DNA from: Inquilinus limosus_F
GTDB lineage: Bacteria > Pseudomonadota > Alphaproteobacteria > DSM-16000 > Inquilinaceae
Direction of reading: 5' to 3'
Length of the DNA: 64,000 bases
NCBI RefSeq assembly: GCF_051487185.1
Contig: NZ_JAHVDK010000036.1
Location: 17,396 to 81,395, forward strand
The translations under genes were made by a program, and so were the position numbers. A model generated the notes under the pieces. It was not told the origin of the DNA. It saw nothing but the letters and a program-made list of their open reading frames with translations, and searched no databases. Shown here piece after piece: positions 25,414 to 33,858 of this stretch; the stretch's first letter is position 1, and the number at the start of each line of letters is the position of its first letter.

Positions 25414-26412
25414 ATGAATGCCAAGCTTGCCGCTCTCGGCGCCGCCATCGTCGTCGCCGGCCTGGTCCTGGCCGATTCCCTCTACACCGTCGATCAGAAC
25501 GAGCAGGCCCTGGTGCTGCAGTTCGGCGAGGTGGTGAAGGTCGAGGACGAGCCCGGGCTGAAGCTGAAGCTGCCGATCATCCAGAACGTGCAGTTCTACG
25601 AGAAGCGCGTGCTGGACGTGGATCCGCCGGTCGAGCAGGTGATCCTGTCCGACCAGCGCCGGCTCGACGTCGACAGCTATGCCCGCTACCGGATCGTCGA
25701 CCCGCTGCTGTTCTTCCAGTCGGTGCGGAACGAGCAGATCGCCAGCACCCGGATCAGCAGCTTCGTCAACAACGCCCTGCGCAACGTGCTCGGCAACTAC
25801 ACCCAGCTCGACGTGCTGTCGGAGCAGCGGGGGCCGATCATGCGGTCGATCCGGGATCAGGTCGAATCCAACGCCAAGCCGCTGGGCATCGAGATCGTCG
25901 ACGTCCGCATCGTCCGCGCCGACGTGCCGGAGGGCACGGTGCAGTCGGTCTATGACCGCATGCGCTCGGAGCGCGAGCGCGAGGCGGCGCAGTACCGCGC
26001 CCAGGGCGAGGAATATTCGCTGCAGATCCGGTCGCGCGCCGACCGCGACGTAACCGTCCTGAAGGCCGAGGCGGAGCGTAAGGCGCAGGAGCTGCGCGGC
26101 CAGGGCGACGCCGAGGCGATCCGGGTCCAGGCCGAGGCCTACGGCGCCGATCCGCAGTTCTTCTCCTTCTACCGCAGCCTGCAGGCCTACCAGAACACGC
26201 TGGGGACGACCGGCACCACGCTGGTGCTGTCGCCGAAGGGCGATTTCTTCAAGTACTTCAACGACGTCACCGGCCGCGGCCTGGTGCCGGCGGTGACCCA
26301 GGAGACCCCGCCCGGCACCAATTCGGCGCCGCCGGCCCCGGCGCCGGCGGCTCCTGCGCCGGCTCCGGCCCAGCCCGAGCCGGCCCCTGCGGCACCGGGT
26401 AGCCCCGGCTGA
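25414..26412 (+). CDS. hflC: HflC, membrane SPFH protein of the FtsH regulator complex
   Basis: A 332-residue partner of HflK. A short N-terminal membrane anchor (LAALGAAIVVAGLVLADSLYTV) leads into the SPFH domain, beginning VDQNEQALVLQFGEVV. A helical region follows with YRAQGEEYSLQIRSRADRDVTVL, and the typical HflC C-terminal FFSFYRSLQAYQNTL and LSPKGDFFKYF. Beyond this is a 45-residue Pro/Ala-rich tail that is longer than in E. coli and probably disordered. A GGAGGGCAG ribosome-binding site lies at the end of hflK. It is followed by a perfect inverted repeat and then a DegP-type protease, a common hflK-hflC-degP order in alphaproteobacteria. Confidence 0.96.
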   Translation: MNAKLAALGAAIVVAGLVLADSLYTVDQNEQALVLQFGEVVKVEDEPGLKLKLPIIQNVQFYEKRVLDVDPPVEQVILSDQRRLDVDSYARYRIVDPLLFFQSVRNEQIASTRISSFVNNALRNVLGNYTQLDVLSEQRGPIMRSIRDQVESNAKPLGIEIVDVRIVRADVPEGTVQSVYDRMRSEREREAAQYRAQGEEYSLQIRSRADRDVTVLKAEAERKAQELRGQGDAEAIRVQAEAYGADPQFFSFYRSLQAYQNTLGTTGTTLVLSPKGDFFKYFNDVTGRGLVPAVTQETPPGTNSAPPAPAPAAPAPAPAQPEPAPAAPGSPG

Positions 26413-26452
26413 TGGAAGCCCGCATCTCGCCACGATCGGGTGTATGATGACA

Positions 26453-26481
26453 GACGCCGGCTCTTGTATGGGGCCGGCGTC
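26453..26481. terminator. Inverted repeat between hflC and the DegP gene
   Basis: GACGCCGGC (26453-26461) and GCCGGCGTC (26473-26481) are perfect 9-bp arms with an 11-nt loop. The downstream sequence, GTGCTTTG, is only weakly T-rich. It could attenuate read-through from hflKC into the protease gene, or protect the 3' end of the hflKC message. Confidence 0.45.
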
Positions 26482-26506
26482 GTGCTTTGAGCGAGGGAGA
26501 GCGTTC

Positions 26507-28024
26507 GTGACCAGACCGATTGCCCGCCACCGCCCGACCGGCGCGATCGCCGTGGGGGAGACCGCCCTGCTGCGCTGGGCCGCCACGGTGCTGGTTGCGG
26601 CGGCCATGCTGATGGCGGCGGCCGGCGCCCGCGCCGCGCCGGCGCCCGACAGCTTCGCCGATCTGGCCGAAAAGCTGGTGCCGGCCGTGGTCAACATCTC
26701 GACCACCCAGAAGGTCCAGGACGGCCAGGATCTGCCGGAGATGCCGCAATTCCCGCCGGGGTCGCCGTTCGACGAGTTCTTCCGCGACTTCTTCAACCGG
26801 CGCGGCCAGGGCGACCGCCCGCCGCGGCCCCGCAACGCCACGGCGCTCGGCTCCGGCTTCATCGTCCGGGCCAATGGCTTCATCGTCACCAACTACCATG
26901 TGATCGAGGACGCCGAGGAGATCACCGTCGTCCTGCACGACAACACCAGCCTTCCGGCCAAGCTGATCGGCCGCGACGACAAGACCGACCTGGCGGTGCT
27001 GAAGGTCGAGACCGACAAGCCGCTGCCCTTCGTCCAGTTCGGCGACAGCGACCAGATGCGGGTCGGTGATTGGGTGATGGCGATCGGCAACCCGTTCGGC
27101 CTCGGCGGCAGCGTCACCGCCGGCATCATCTCGGCCCGGTCGCGCGAGATCGGTGCCGGGAATTATGACGACTTCCTGCAGACCGACGCCGCCATCAACC
27201 GCGGCAATTCCGGCGGTCCGATGTTCAACATGGACGGGAAGGTGATCGGCATCAACACCGCGATCTACTCGCCTTCGGGCGGGTCGGTCGGCATCGGTTT
27301 CGCCATCCCCTCATCGCTGGCCAGCGGCGTGATCGACCAGATCATCCAGTTCGGCCGCACCAAGCGCGGCTGGCTGGGGGTCCGGATCCAATCGGTGACG
27401 CCGGAGATCGCCGAGAGCCTGGGGCTGGAGAAGCCGGAGGGCGCGCTGGTGGCCGGCGTGACCGACAAGGGCCCGGCGGCCAAGGCCGGGATCGAGACTG
27501 GCGACGTCATCCTGCAATTCGACGGCAAGCCGATCACCGAGAGCCGCCGCCTGCCGCGCGTGGTCGCCGACACGCCGGTCGACAAGCAGGTGTCGATCAC
27601 GGTCTGGCGCAAGGGCGCCCGCAAGGACCTGCCGGTGACGCTGGGCGAGCTCGAGGCGGCCGAGGAATCCGGCCTCCTGGCCTCGACCCCGGACAGCCAG
27701 GGCGACAGCGGCAAGCCGCAGGCGCTTACGGCTCTCGGGCTCACACTGTCGCCGATCACCGACGCCCTGAAGAAACAGTACTCGCTGCCCGACGACCAGA
27801 AGGGCGTGGTGGTCACCGACGTCACCGGCGGGTCGCCGGCGGCGGAGAAGGGGCTCAAGCCCGGCGACGTCATCGTCGAAGTCGGCCAGGCCGAGGTGGC
27901 CAACCCGGACGACGTCGCCAAGAAGGTCACCGAGGCCCGCGAGGGCGGCCGCAAATCGGTGCTGCTGCTGGTCGAGAGCGGCGGCGACCTGCGCTTCGTC
28001 GCCCTGCCGGTCGGGTCGGGCTGA
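26507..28024 (+). CDS. DegP/Do-family periplasmic serine endoprotease
   Basis: A 505-residue protein. A long signal sequence (hydrophobic WAATVLVAAAMLMAAAGARA, cleavage about residue 43) precedes a trypsin-like domain with the triad H131 (TNYHVIED), D161 (KTDLAVLKV) and S235 (NRGNSGGP). Two PDZ domains follow (about 285-380 and 405-500). The LA-loop FPPGSPFDEFFRDFFNRRGQ is typical of DegP/MucD. It degrades or refolds misfolded envelope proteins. The start is taken as GTG 26507, after GAGGGAGAG; an upstream frame to 26444 would add an unlikely cysteine-containing extension. It lies downstream of hflKC, linking inner-membrane and periplasmic quality control. It could be named degP, degQ or mucD. 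Confidence 0.93.
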   Translation: MTRPIARHRPTGAIAVGETALLRWAATVLVAAAMLMAAAGARAAPAPDSFADLAEKLVPAVVNISTTQKVQDGQDLPEMPQFPPGSPFDEFFRDFFNRRGQGDRPPRPRNATALGSGFIVRANGFIVTNYHVIEDAEEITVVLHDNTSLPAKLIGRDDKTDLAVLKVETDKPLPFVQFGDSDQMRVGDWVMAIGNPFGLGGSVTAGIISARSREIGAGNYDDFLQTDAAINRGNSGGPMFNMDGKVIGINTAIYSPSGGSVGIGFAIPSSLASGVIDQIIQFGRTKRGWLGVRIQSVTPEIAESLGLEKPEGALVAGVTDKGPAAKAGIETGDVILQFDGKPITESRRLPRVVADTPVDKQVSITVWRKGARKDLPVTLGELEAAEESGLLASTPDSQGDSGKPQALTALGLTLSPITDALKKQYSLPDDQKGVVVTDVTGGSPAAEKGLKPGDVIVEVGQAEVANPDDVAKKVTEAREGGRKSVLLLVESGGDLRFVALPVGSG

Positions 28025-28052
28025 GACCGGGGTACGGCCAGTCAACTCTACC

Positions 28053-28161
28053 TGCCATGCCCGGGCTTGACCCGGGCATCCAGGGAATGTCGATGCCGCT
28101 CCGGGGGGCCCCCTGGATCGCCGTTCTCGGGCTTGACCCGAGGACCCGCCCGGCGATGACA
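28053..28161. repeat. Palindromic intergenic repeat, composite copy
   Basis: The sequence starts TGCCATGCCCGGGCTTGACC and contains CCAGGGA. It then runs through GGGGGGCCCCCTGGATCGCC into a second GGGCTTGACCCGAGG before GCGATGACA. The left half is closely related to the repeat at 12850. The right half differs, and the GGGCTTGACC core occurs twice in the same orientation, so this copy looks like a fusion of two repeat elements. It fills most of the 207 bp between the protease gene and murJ. Confidence 0.8.
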
Positions 28162-28231
28162 ATAGAGGGGGCGCGCAGGAGAACGTGTTGAGGGCGCTGC
28201 TCATTGGCAGCGCCCTTTCCTTTACCTGGAC

Positions 28232-29770
28232 CTATCCCCGCCGGCGCAGCCGCCGCAGATCCTCGAGGCGCAGGGCGCCGAGGCCGAACAGGGTGGCGAG
28301 GTAGATCAGGCCGGCCGCGGCCAGCACCGCCAGCACGGTAGCGATCGCCAGCAGGTCGGAGCGGCCTGCCAGGGCCGGCGCGGCCAGCACCAGCAGGCCA
28401 CACAGCGCCGCCGCCATCACCGCCCCGGCCAGCACCATGCGCGGCAGCCGCCGCCGGGAAGCGGCGTCGAGGCTGAAATGACCGCGGCGGTGCAGCACCC
28501 AGGCCAGCAGCAGGATGTTCAGCCACACCCCGGCCGAGGTGCCGACGGCGAGGCCGACCTGCGACAGGGTGTCCATCAGCGCGATCTTCAGCCCGACATT
28601 CAGCGCCACCGTGGCGACCGCGATCTTCACCGGCGTCGCCGTGTCGCCGCGGGCGTAGAAGCCGGGCAAGAGGCAGCGCACCAGCACCACGGCCGGCAGG
28701 CCGAAGGCATAGGCGGTCAGGGTCAGGGCCGACTGGTGGCTGTCGACCGCGGTGAAGCGGCCGCGCTCGAACATCGCCGCCAGGATCGGCTCCGCCGCCA
28801 CCAGGAAGGCGACGGCGCAGGGCAGGGTGAGGGCCAGGGTCAGCTCGATTGCCCGGTTCTGGCTGGCCAGCGCGCCCTGGTGGTCGTCGGCGGCCAGGCG
28901 ACGCGTCACCTCCGGCAGCAGCACGGTGCCGACGGCGATGCCGATGACGCCGAGCGGCAGCTGGTTCAGCCGGTCGGCATAGTTCAGGTAGGACTGGGCG
29001 CCGGTCGGCAGCGCCTGGGCGATGATGGTGTCGGCGAAGACGCTGATCTGGGCCATGCCGGCGCCCAGCGTCGCCGGCCCCAACGCCCGGAAGAAGCGGC
29101 GCACGCCGGGCGACAGGCGCGGCCATACCAGCCGCAGCGAGACCCCGGCCCGCCGCATGTCCCATGCCAGATACAGAAACTGGGCGATGCCGGACAAGAA
29201 CACGCCCCAGGCCAGGGCATGCCCGGCGGAGGGCAGGAACGGCGTCAGCCCCAGCACCGCGCCGATCATGAACAGGTTCAGCAGGATCGGCGCGGCCGCC
29301 GCGGCGCCGAACCGGCCCAGCCCGTTCAGCACGCCGCCCTGCAGCGACACCAGCGACATGAACAGCAGGTAGGGGAAGGTGATCCGCGTCAGCTCGATCT
29401 TCAGGTCGGTCTGCGCCGCCGGGACGCTGCCCGGCTCCATCAGCGCGATCAGCCAGGGCATGGCGGCCAGGGCCGCGACCAGCACCACCAGGAGGACGGC
29501 CAGCAGGATCGCCTGCACCTGCTCCGCCAGCTCCAGCGCCCGGGCCTTGCCCTCGCGCTGCAGCGTGGTGGTGAAGGCCGGCAGGAAGGCGACGTTGAAG
29601 GCGCCTTCGGCGAACAGCGACCGGAAATGGTTCGGCAGCCGGTTGGCCAGGAAGAAGGCGTCGGCCACCGGCCCGGCCCCCAGCACCGCGGCGATGATCT
29701 GGTCGCGGACCAGGCCGAGCACGCGGCTGGCGAGCGTCAGCCCGCCGACGGAGGCGATCTTGCGGTACAT
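28232..29770 (-). CDS. murJ: Lipid II flippase MurJ
   Basis: A 512-residue MOP-superfamily protein with 13-14 membrane helices. The N-terminus MYRKIASVGGLTLASRVLGLVRD is diagnostic, as are AFFLANRLPNHFRSLFAEGAFNVAFLP and the central LNYADRLNQLPLGVIGIAVGTVLLPEV. MurJ flips the peptidoglycan precursor lipid II across the inner membrane. The start is ATG 29770, 2 bp after the serB stop, giving a serB-murJ operon. In many alphaproteobacteria murJ follows glnD; here the partner is serB. A Leu/Arg-rich C-terminus (ALRLEDLRRLRRRG) ends in the cytosol. Confidence 0.96.
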   Translation of the reverse strand: MYRKIASVGGLTLASRVLGLVRDQIIAAVLGAGPVADAFFLANRLPNHFRSLFAEGAFNVAFLPAFTTTLQREGKARALELAEQVQAILLAVLLVVLVAALAAMPWLIALMEPGSVPAAQTDLKIELTRITFPYLLFMSLVSLQGGVLNGLGRFGAAAAAPILLNLFMIGAVLGLTPFLPSAGHALAWGVFLSGIAQFLYLAWDMRRAGVSLRLVWPRLSPGVRRFFRALGPATLGAGMAQISVFADTIIAQALPTGAQSYLNYADRLNQLPLGVIGIAVGTVLLPEVTRRLAADDHQGALASQNRAIELTLALTLPCAVAFLVAAEPILAAMFERGRFTAVDSHQSALTLTAYAFGLPAVVLVRCLLPGFYARGDTATPVKIAVATVALNVGLKIALMDTLSQVGLAVGTSAGVWLNILLLAWVLHRRGHFSLDAASRRRLPRMVLAGAVMAAALCGLLVLAAPALAGRSDLLAIATVLAVLAAAGLIYLATLFGLGALRLEDLRRLRRRG

Positions 29771-29772
29771 CG

Positions 29773-30672
29773 TCAGGCCGGGACGAACTCCGAAGCGCGA
29801 TAGCCTTGCAGGTAGAGGAGGGCGGTCAGGTCGCCATGGGCCACCGACACCGGCACCGACTCCCGCACCAGCGGCTTGGCCCGGAAGCCGACGCCGAGCC
29901 CAGCGGCCTGCAGCATCGGGATGTCGTTGGCGCCGTCGCCGACGGTGATGGCGTCGTCGAGACCGAGACCGCGCTCCGCCGCCATCTCCAGAAGGAAGCT
30001 GCGCTTGGCGTCCTTGCCCAGGATCGGCTCGCGCACCCGGCCGGTCAGGCGGCCATCGGCCTGGATCAGGTGGTTGCCCTCCGACCGGTCGAAGCCGACG
30101 GCGGCGGCCACCGGGCGGGTGAAGGCGTCGAAGCCGCCGGAGACCAGGGCGCAATAGGCGCCGTTGGCCCGCATCGTCGCCACCAAGGTGCGGCCGCCCG
30201 GCGTGTAGCGGAGATCGGCCAAAGCGCGGTCGATGATCGACAGCGGCTGGCCTTCGAGCAGGGCCACGCGCTCGACCACCGCCTCGCGGAAATTGATCTC
30301 GCCGCGCATCGCCCGCTCGGTGATCGGCACCACCCGGTCGGCAACGCCGGCCAGCGCCGCCAGCTCGTCCAGCGTCTCGCCCTCGACGATGGTGGCGTCC
30401 ATGTCGGCGACCAGCAGGCGCTTGCGGCGGCCCCGGGCCGGCACGACATTGGCGTCGACCGGCTGCCCGGCCAGCGACAGCCGCGCCGCCGCCTGCGCCG
30501 CCTTGGCATCGACCCCGGCGAATGCGATATCGCAGGCGACGCCGGGGGCCAGCCAGTCGACCGCCCCCGGCGTCCCGCCCGCGATCGCCAGCGCGTTGCG
30601 CAGGTGGCGGGTCAGGGAATCGTCGAGGACCGGCCGGTCCGGGGCGGTGGTGAGGGTGAGGACGAGATCCAT
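29773..30672 (-). CDS. serB: Phosphoserine phosphatase SerB
   Basis: A 299-residue HAD-family enzyme that dephosphorylates L-phosphoserine in the last step of serine synthesis. An N-terminal ACT-like region (1-90) precedes the catalytic domain. The nucleophile motif is VADMDATIVEGETLDELA (DxDxT); motif II is LVSGGFDAF; the lysine is in GKDAKRSFL; motif IV is TVGDGANDIPML. The start is ATG 30672. It lies 2 bp upstream of murJ and is divergent from miaA across a 264 bp spacer that contains a long palindromic repeat. Confidence 0.95.
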   Translation of the reverse strand: MDLVLTLTTAPDRPVLDDSLTRHLRNALAIAGGTPGAVDWLAPGVACDIAFAGVDAKAAQAAARLSLAGQPVDANVVPARGRRKRLLVADMDATIVEGETLDELAALAGVADRVVPITERAMRGEINFREAVVERVALLEGQPLSIIDRALADLRYTPGGRTLVATMRANGAYCALVSGGFDAFTRPVAAAVGFDRSEGNHLIQADGRLTGRVREPILGKDAKRSFLLEMAAERGLGLDDAITVGDGANDIPMLQAAGLGVGFRAKPLVRESVPVSVAHGDLTALLYLQGYRASEFVPA

Positions 30673-30777
30673 GACGCGGCGCAGCTCCCAAGCTCGGGCC
30701 CCGGATATGCCGCAGCGCGGCGGTGCCTGTCTATGCGCGAAAGGCGCCGGGGTGGTTGTGCAGGCACAGCTCCTTTG

Positions 30778-30916
30778 CGTTGCCTCTCCCGCTTGCGGGA
30801 GAGGTCGGAGACGCGAAGCGGCTCCGGGTGAGGGGATTTTGTCGAGGCCTGTGCCAGCCCTCACCCGGACGTCCTGGCGGACGTCCGACCTCTCCCGCCC
30901 CGCGGGAGAGGCAACG
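30778..30916. repeat. Palindromic intergenic repeat (CTCTCCCGC...GCGGGAGAG type)
   Basis: The outer arms CGTTGCCTCTCCCGC and GCGGGAGAGGCAACG are perfectly complementary over 15 bp. Inner arms GAGGTCGGA and TCCGACCTC, and GGGTGAGGG and CCCTCACCC, also pair, with a nested GGACGTCC element. It is unlike the GTCAT-framed repeats elsewhere in the window, so it represents a second repeat family. It sits between divergent serB and miaA, close to the expected miaA promoter. Confidence 0.85.
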
Positions 30917-30936
30917 CGACGAGCTGGCGGGGCTCG

Positions 30937-31890
30937 ATGATGGCGGAGAGCGTCATCGTCATCGGCGGTCCGACCGCCAGCGGCAAATCGGCGCTGGCGC
31001 TGGGTCTTGCGGAGGCGCTGGACGGCGTGGTGATCAATGCCGACAGCATGCAGGTCTATGCCGAGCTGTCGATCCTGACCGCCCGGCCCGGCCTGGTCGA
31101 CCTGGCCCGGGCGCCGCACCGGCTCTACGGCGTGCTGCCGGCCTCGACGCGCTGCTCCGCCGCCGCCTGGTGCGACATGGCGCTGGCCGAGATCGGGCTG
31201 GCGCAGAAGGCCGGCAAGCGGCCGATCGTGGTCGGCGGCACCGGCCTCTATCTGCGTGCCCTGACGGAAGGGCTGAGCCCGATCCCGCCGGTGCCGGAGG
31301 AGATCCGCCGCGCCACGGCCGAGCTGCATGACAGCCTGGGCGGCGAGGCGTTCCATGCCGAGCTGATGCGCTGGGACCCGAAGATGGCCCGGCGCCTGGC
31401 CCCCGGCGACACCCAGCGGCTGATCCGGGCCTGGGAGGTGATGGTGGCGACCAACCGCTCGCTCGCCGACTGGCAGCAGGAGGCCGGCTCCGGCCCGCCG
31501 CCGGGCATGGTGTTCGACTGGATCGTGCTGGCGCCGCCGCGCGACGTGCTCTACGCCGCCTGCGACGGCCGCTTCCGCGCCATGGTCGCCGCCGGGGCGC
31601 TGGAGGAGGTGCGGGCGCTGCTGGCGCTGAATCTCGACCCGGAGCTGCCGGCGATGAAGGCGGTCGGGGTGCCGGAGCTGGCGGCGCATCTGCGCGGCGA
31701 GACCGACCTCGAGACCGCGATCGCCCGGGCGCAGCAGGCGACGCGTAACCTGGCCAAGCGCCAGACCACCTGGTTCCGCCACCAGCTCCCGGCCGGGAAC
31801 GCAAGGGTGCAACGCTGCCATGTCGTCAGTGCGCAATATTCGGAAAAAAACTCCTCCGAAACTTTGTCTTTTCTTCGCATTCTGGATTGA
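30937..31890 (+). CDS. miaA: tRNA dimethylallyltransferase
   Basis: A 317-residue P-loop enzyme that adds the isoprenyl group to A37 of tRNAs reading UNN codons. The motifs are VIGGPTASGKSALALGLAE (Walker A, residues about 8-26), INADSMQVYAELSILTARP and VVGGTGLYLRALTEGL. The late substrate-binding part is AMKAVGVPEL with TRNLAKRQTTWFR. Alternative first codons ATG 30937 and ATG 30940 are adjacent. The last 30 residues after WFRHQL are unusual and hydrophilic. Their codons also contain the AT-rich sequence upstream of the ilvB promoter, whose -35 box overlaps the miaA stop codon. Confidence 0.95.
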   Translation: MMAESVIVIGGPTASGKSALALGLAEALDGVVINADSMQVYAELSILTARPGLVDLARAPHRLYGVLPASTRCSAAAWCDMALAEIGLAQKAGKRPIVVGGTGLYLRALTEGLSPIPPVPEEIRRATAELHDSLGGEAFHAELMRWDPKMARRLAPGDTQRLIRAWEVMVATNRSLADWQQEAGSGPPPGMVFDWIVLAPPRDVLYAACDGRFRAMVAAGALEEVRALLALNLDPELPAMKAVGVPELAAHLRGETDLETAIARAQQATRNLAKRQTTWFRHQLPAGNARVQRCHVVSAQYSEKNSSETLSFLRILD

Positions 31891-31915
31891 CCTCTCGGAT
31901 TCCGCCGTCTAGCTT
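31887..31915 (+). promoter_or_regulatory. Predicted promoter of the ilvB-ilvN operon
   Basis: TTGACC (31887-31892, including the miaA TGA stop), a 17 bp spacer and TAGCTT (31910-31915). The flanking region inside the end of miaA is AT-rich, which is rare in this window. Transcription from here would give a leader of about 85-90 nt with two hairpins before ilvB. Confidence 0.5.
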
Positions 31916-31948
31916 GCCGACCCTCGTTGATCCCCAACGTTGAACTCC

Positions 31949-31993
31949 GCGGCCCGGAGGGGGCCGCAACAGAGCCCGCGGCCGAAGGGCCGC
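31949..31993 (+). promoter_or_regulatory. Two hairpins in the ilvB leader
   Basis: GCGGCCC and GGGCCGC (31949-31967, 5-nt loop), then GCGGCC and GGCCGC (31978-31993, loop GAAG). They lie between the predicted promoter and the ilvB ribosome-binding region. The arms are similar in sequence, so the 5' arm of one can also pair with the 3' arm of the other, allowing alternative folds. No leader peptide rich in Leu, Ile or Val is present and there is no T-run. Confidence 0.4.
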
Positions 31994-32008
31994 AACACTG
32001 AGGTTGCG

Positions 32009-33781
32009 ATGTCGACAGAAACGCTGACCGGAGCCGAAATCGTCCTGCGTGCCCTTCGGGACCAGGGCGTAGAGGTTATCTTCGGATATCCGGGCGGTGC
32101 TGTCCTTCCGATCTACGACGCGATCTTCAAGCAGAACGCGATCCGCCACATCCTGGTCCGGCACGAGCAGGCGGCGGTGCACGCAGCGGAAGGCTACGCC
32201 CGCTCGACCGGCAAGGTCGGCGTCGTCCTCGTCACCTCCGGCCCGGGCGCGACCAACGCCGTCACCGGCCTGACCGACGCGCTGATGGATTCGATTCCCA
32301 TCGTCTGCCTGACCGGGCAGGTGCCGACCCATCTGATCGGCAACGACGCGTTCCAGGAATGCGACACCACCGGCATCACCCGGCCCTGCACCAAGCACAA
32401 CTACCTGGTGAAGGACGTGAACGCGGTGGCCCGCACGCTGCATGAGGCGTTCTACGTCGCCCGCAGCGGCCGGCCCGGCCCGGTGGTGATCGATCTGCCG
32501 AAGGACGTGCAGTTCGCGGAAGGGCTCTACACCCCGCCCGAGCATGTCGAGCACCGCACTTATCGGCCGCGGACCGAGCCCGACCCGGACCTGATCGAGC
32601 AGGCGGTCGAGCTGATGGCCAAGGCCGACCGGCCGATCCTGTACACCGGCGGCGGCATCATCAATTCCGGCCCGGACGCATCGGCAGCGCTGCGCGAGCT
32701 GGTCGCGCTGACCGGCTTCCCCTGTACCTCGACCCTGCTGGGCCTCGGCGCCCTGCCGGCCTCGGACCCGCGGTTCCTCGGCATGGTCGGCATGCATGGC
32801 ACCTACGAGGCCAATCTGGCGATGCACGGCTCCGACCTGATGGTCGCGCTGGGCTCGCGCTTCGACGACCGGGTGACCGGCAAGATCAGCGCCTTCGCGC
32901 CGGGGTCGACCAAGATCCATGTCGACATCGACCCGTCCTCGATCAACAAGAACGTCCATGTCGACCTGCCGATCGTCGGCGACGCCGGCAAGGTCATCCG
33001 GGCGATGATCGAGGTCTGGAAGCGCCGCGGCTACAAGCCGCGCGAAAAGGCGCTGGCCGCCTGGTGGGGCCAGATCAAGCAGTGGCAGGCCCGCAACTGC
33101 CTGAACTTCAGCCAGGACCGGTCGCCCGAGGCGGTCATCAAGCCGCAATACGCGATCAAGCGGCTGGGCGAGCTGACCGCCGACCGCGACGACGTCTACA
33201 TCACCACCGAGGTCGGCCAGCACCAGATGTGGGCGGCGCAGCTGATCCCGTTCCAGAAGCCGAACCGCTGGATGACCTCGGGCGGTCTCGGCACCATGGG
33301 CTACGGCCTGCCGGCCGCGGTCGGGGTGCAGATCGCGCATCCCGAGGCGCTGGTGATCGACGTCGGTGGCGAGGCCTCGACGCTGATGAACATCCAGGAG
33401 CTGTCGACCATCGCCCAGTACCGGCTGCCGGTGAAGATCTTCATCGTCAACAATTTCTGGATGGGCATGGTGCGGCAGTGGCAGGAGCTGCTGCACGGCG
33501 AGCGTTATTCCGAGAGCTACTCCGAGGCGCTGCCCGATTTCGTCAAGCTGGCCGAGGCTTTCGGCCTGACCGGCCTGCGCGCCACCTGCATGGGCGAGGC
33601 CGATGACGTGATCCGCGAGATGCTGCGGATCAAGGGTCCGGTGGTCGTGGACATGCAGGTCTCCAAGATGGAGAACTGCTTCCCGATGATCCCGGGTGGT
33701 GCTGCCCACAACGAGATCCTGCTGGGGCCGAGCGACCACGCCGCCAAGCCGACCTCGGAGGAGGGGATGGTGCTCGTATAA
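32009..33781 (+). CDS. ilvB: Acetolactate synthase large (catalytic) subunit
   Basis: A 590-residue ThDP enzyme for the first common step of valine, leucine and isoleucine synthesis. The catalytic glutamate is E53 (VRHEQAAVHAAEGYA), the FAD/substrate domain contains GSRFDDRVTGK, and the ThDP part contains TSGGLGTMGYGLPAAVG and NNFWMGMVRQWQELL. The ThDP-motif first block reads VGGEAS (E455) where GDG or GDA is more usual, a conservative Asp-to-Glu change. The start at ATG 32009 (MSTETLTGAEIVL) is the family start; an ATG at 31940 would add an unlikely leader. It may equally be named ilvI. It is followed by the regulatory subunit. Confidence 0.96.
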   Translation: MSTETLTGAEIVLRALRDQGVEVIFGYPGGAVLPIYDAIFKQNAIRHILVRHEQAAVHAAEGYARSTGKVGVVLVTSGPGATNAVTGLTDALMDSIPIVCLTGQVPTHLIGNDAFQECDTTGITRPCTKHNYLVKDVNAVARTLHEAFYVARSGRPGPVVIDLPKDVQFAEGLYTPPEHVEHRTYRPRTEPDPDLIEQAVELMAKADRPILYTGGGIINSGPDASAALRELVALTGFPCTSTLLGLGALPASDPRFLGMVGMHGTYEANLAMHGSDLMVALGSRFDDRVTGKISAFAPGSTKIHVDIDPSSINKNVHVDLPIVGDAGKVIRAMIEVWKRRGYKPREKALAAWWGQIKQWQARNCLNFSQDRSPEAVIKPQYAIKRLGELTADRDDVYITTEVGQHQMWAAQLIPFQKPNRWMTSGGLGTMGYGLPAAVGVQIAHPEALVIDVGGEASTLMNIQELSTIAQYRLPVKIFIVNNFWMGMVRQWQELLHGERYSESYSEALPDFVKLAEAFGLTGLRATCMGEADDVIREMLRIKGPVVVDMQVSKMENCFPMIPGGAAHNEILLGPSDHAAKPTSEEGMVLV

Positions 33782-33858
33782 GGCGCGGACGACGCCCTTC
33801 GCCGCAGCCGCCCCAGAGGGCGGCCGCGACTCTCGTCTCGTGACCTTCGGATCGCACC

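Noticed and set aside
31940..32008. Attenuator leader peptide before ilvB
   Set aside because: The in-frame upstream codons contain no run of Leu, Ile or Val and there is no terminator T-run, so classical attenuation is unsupported.
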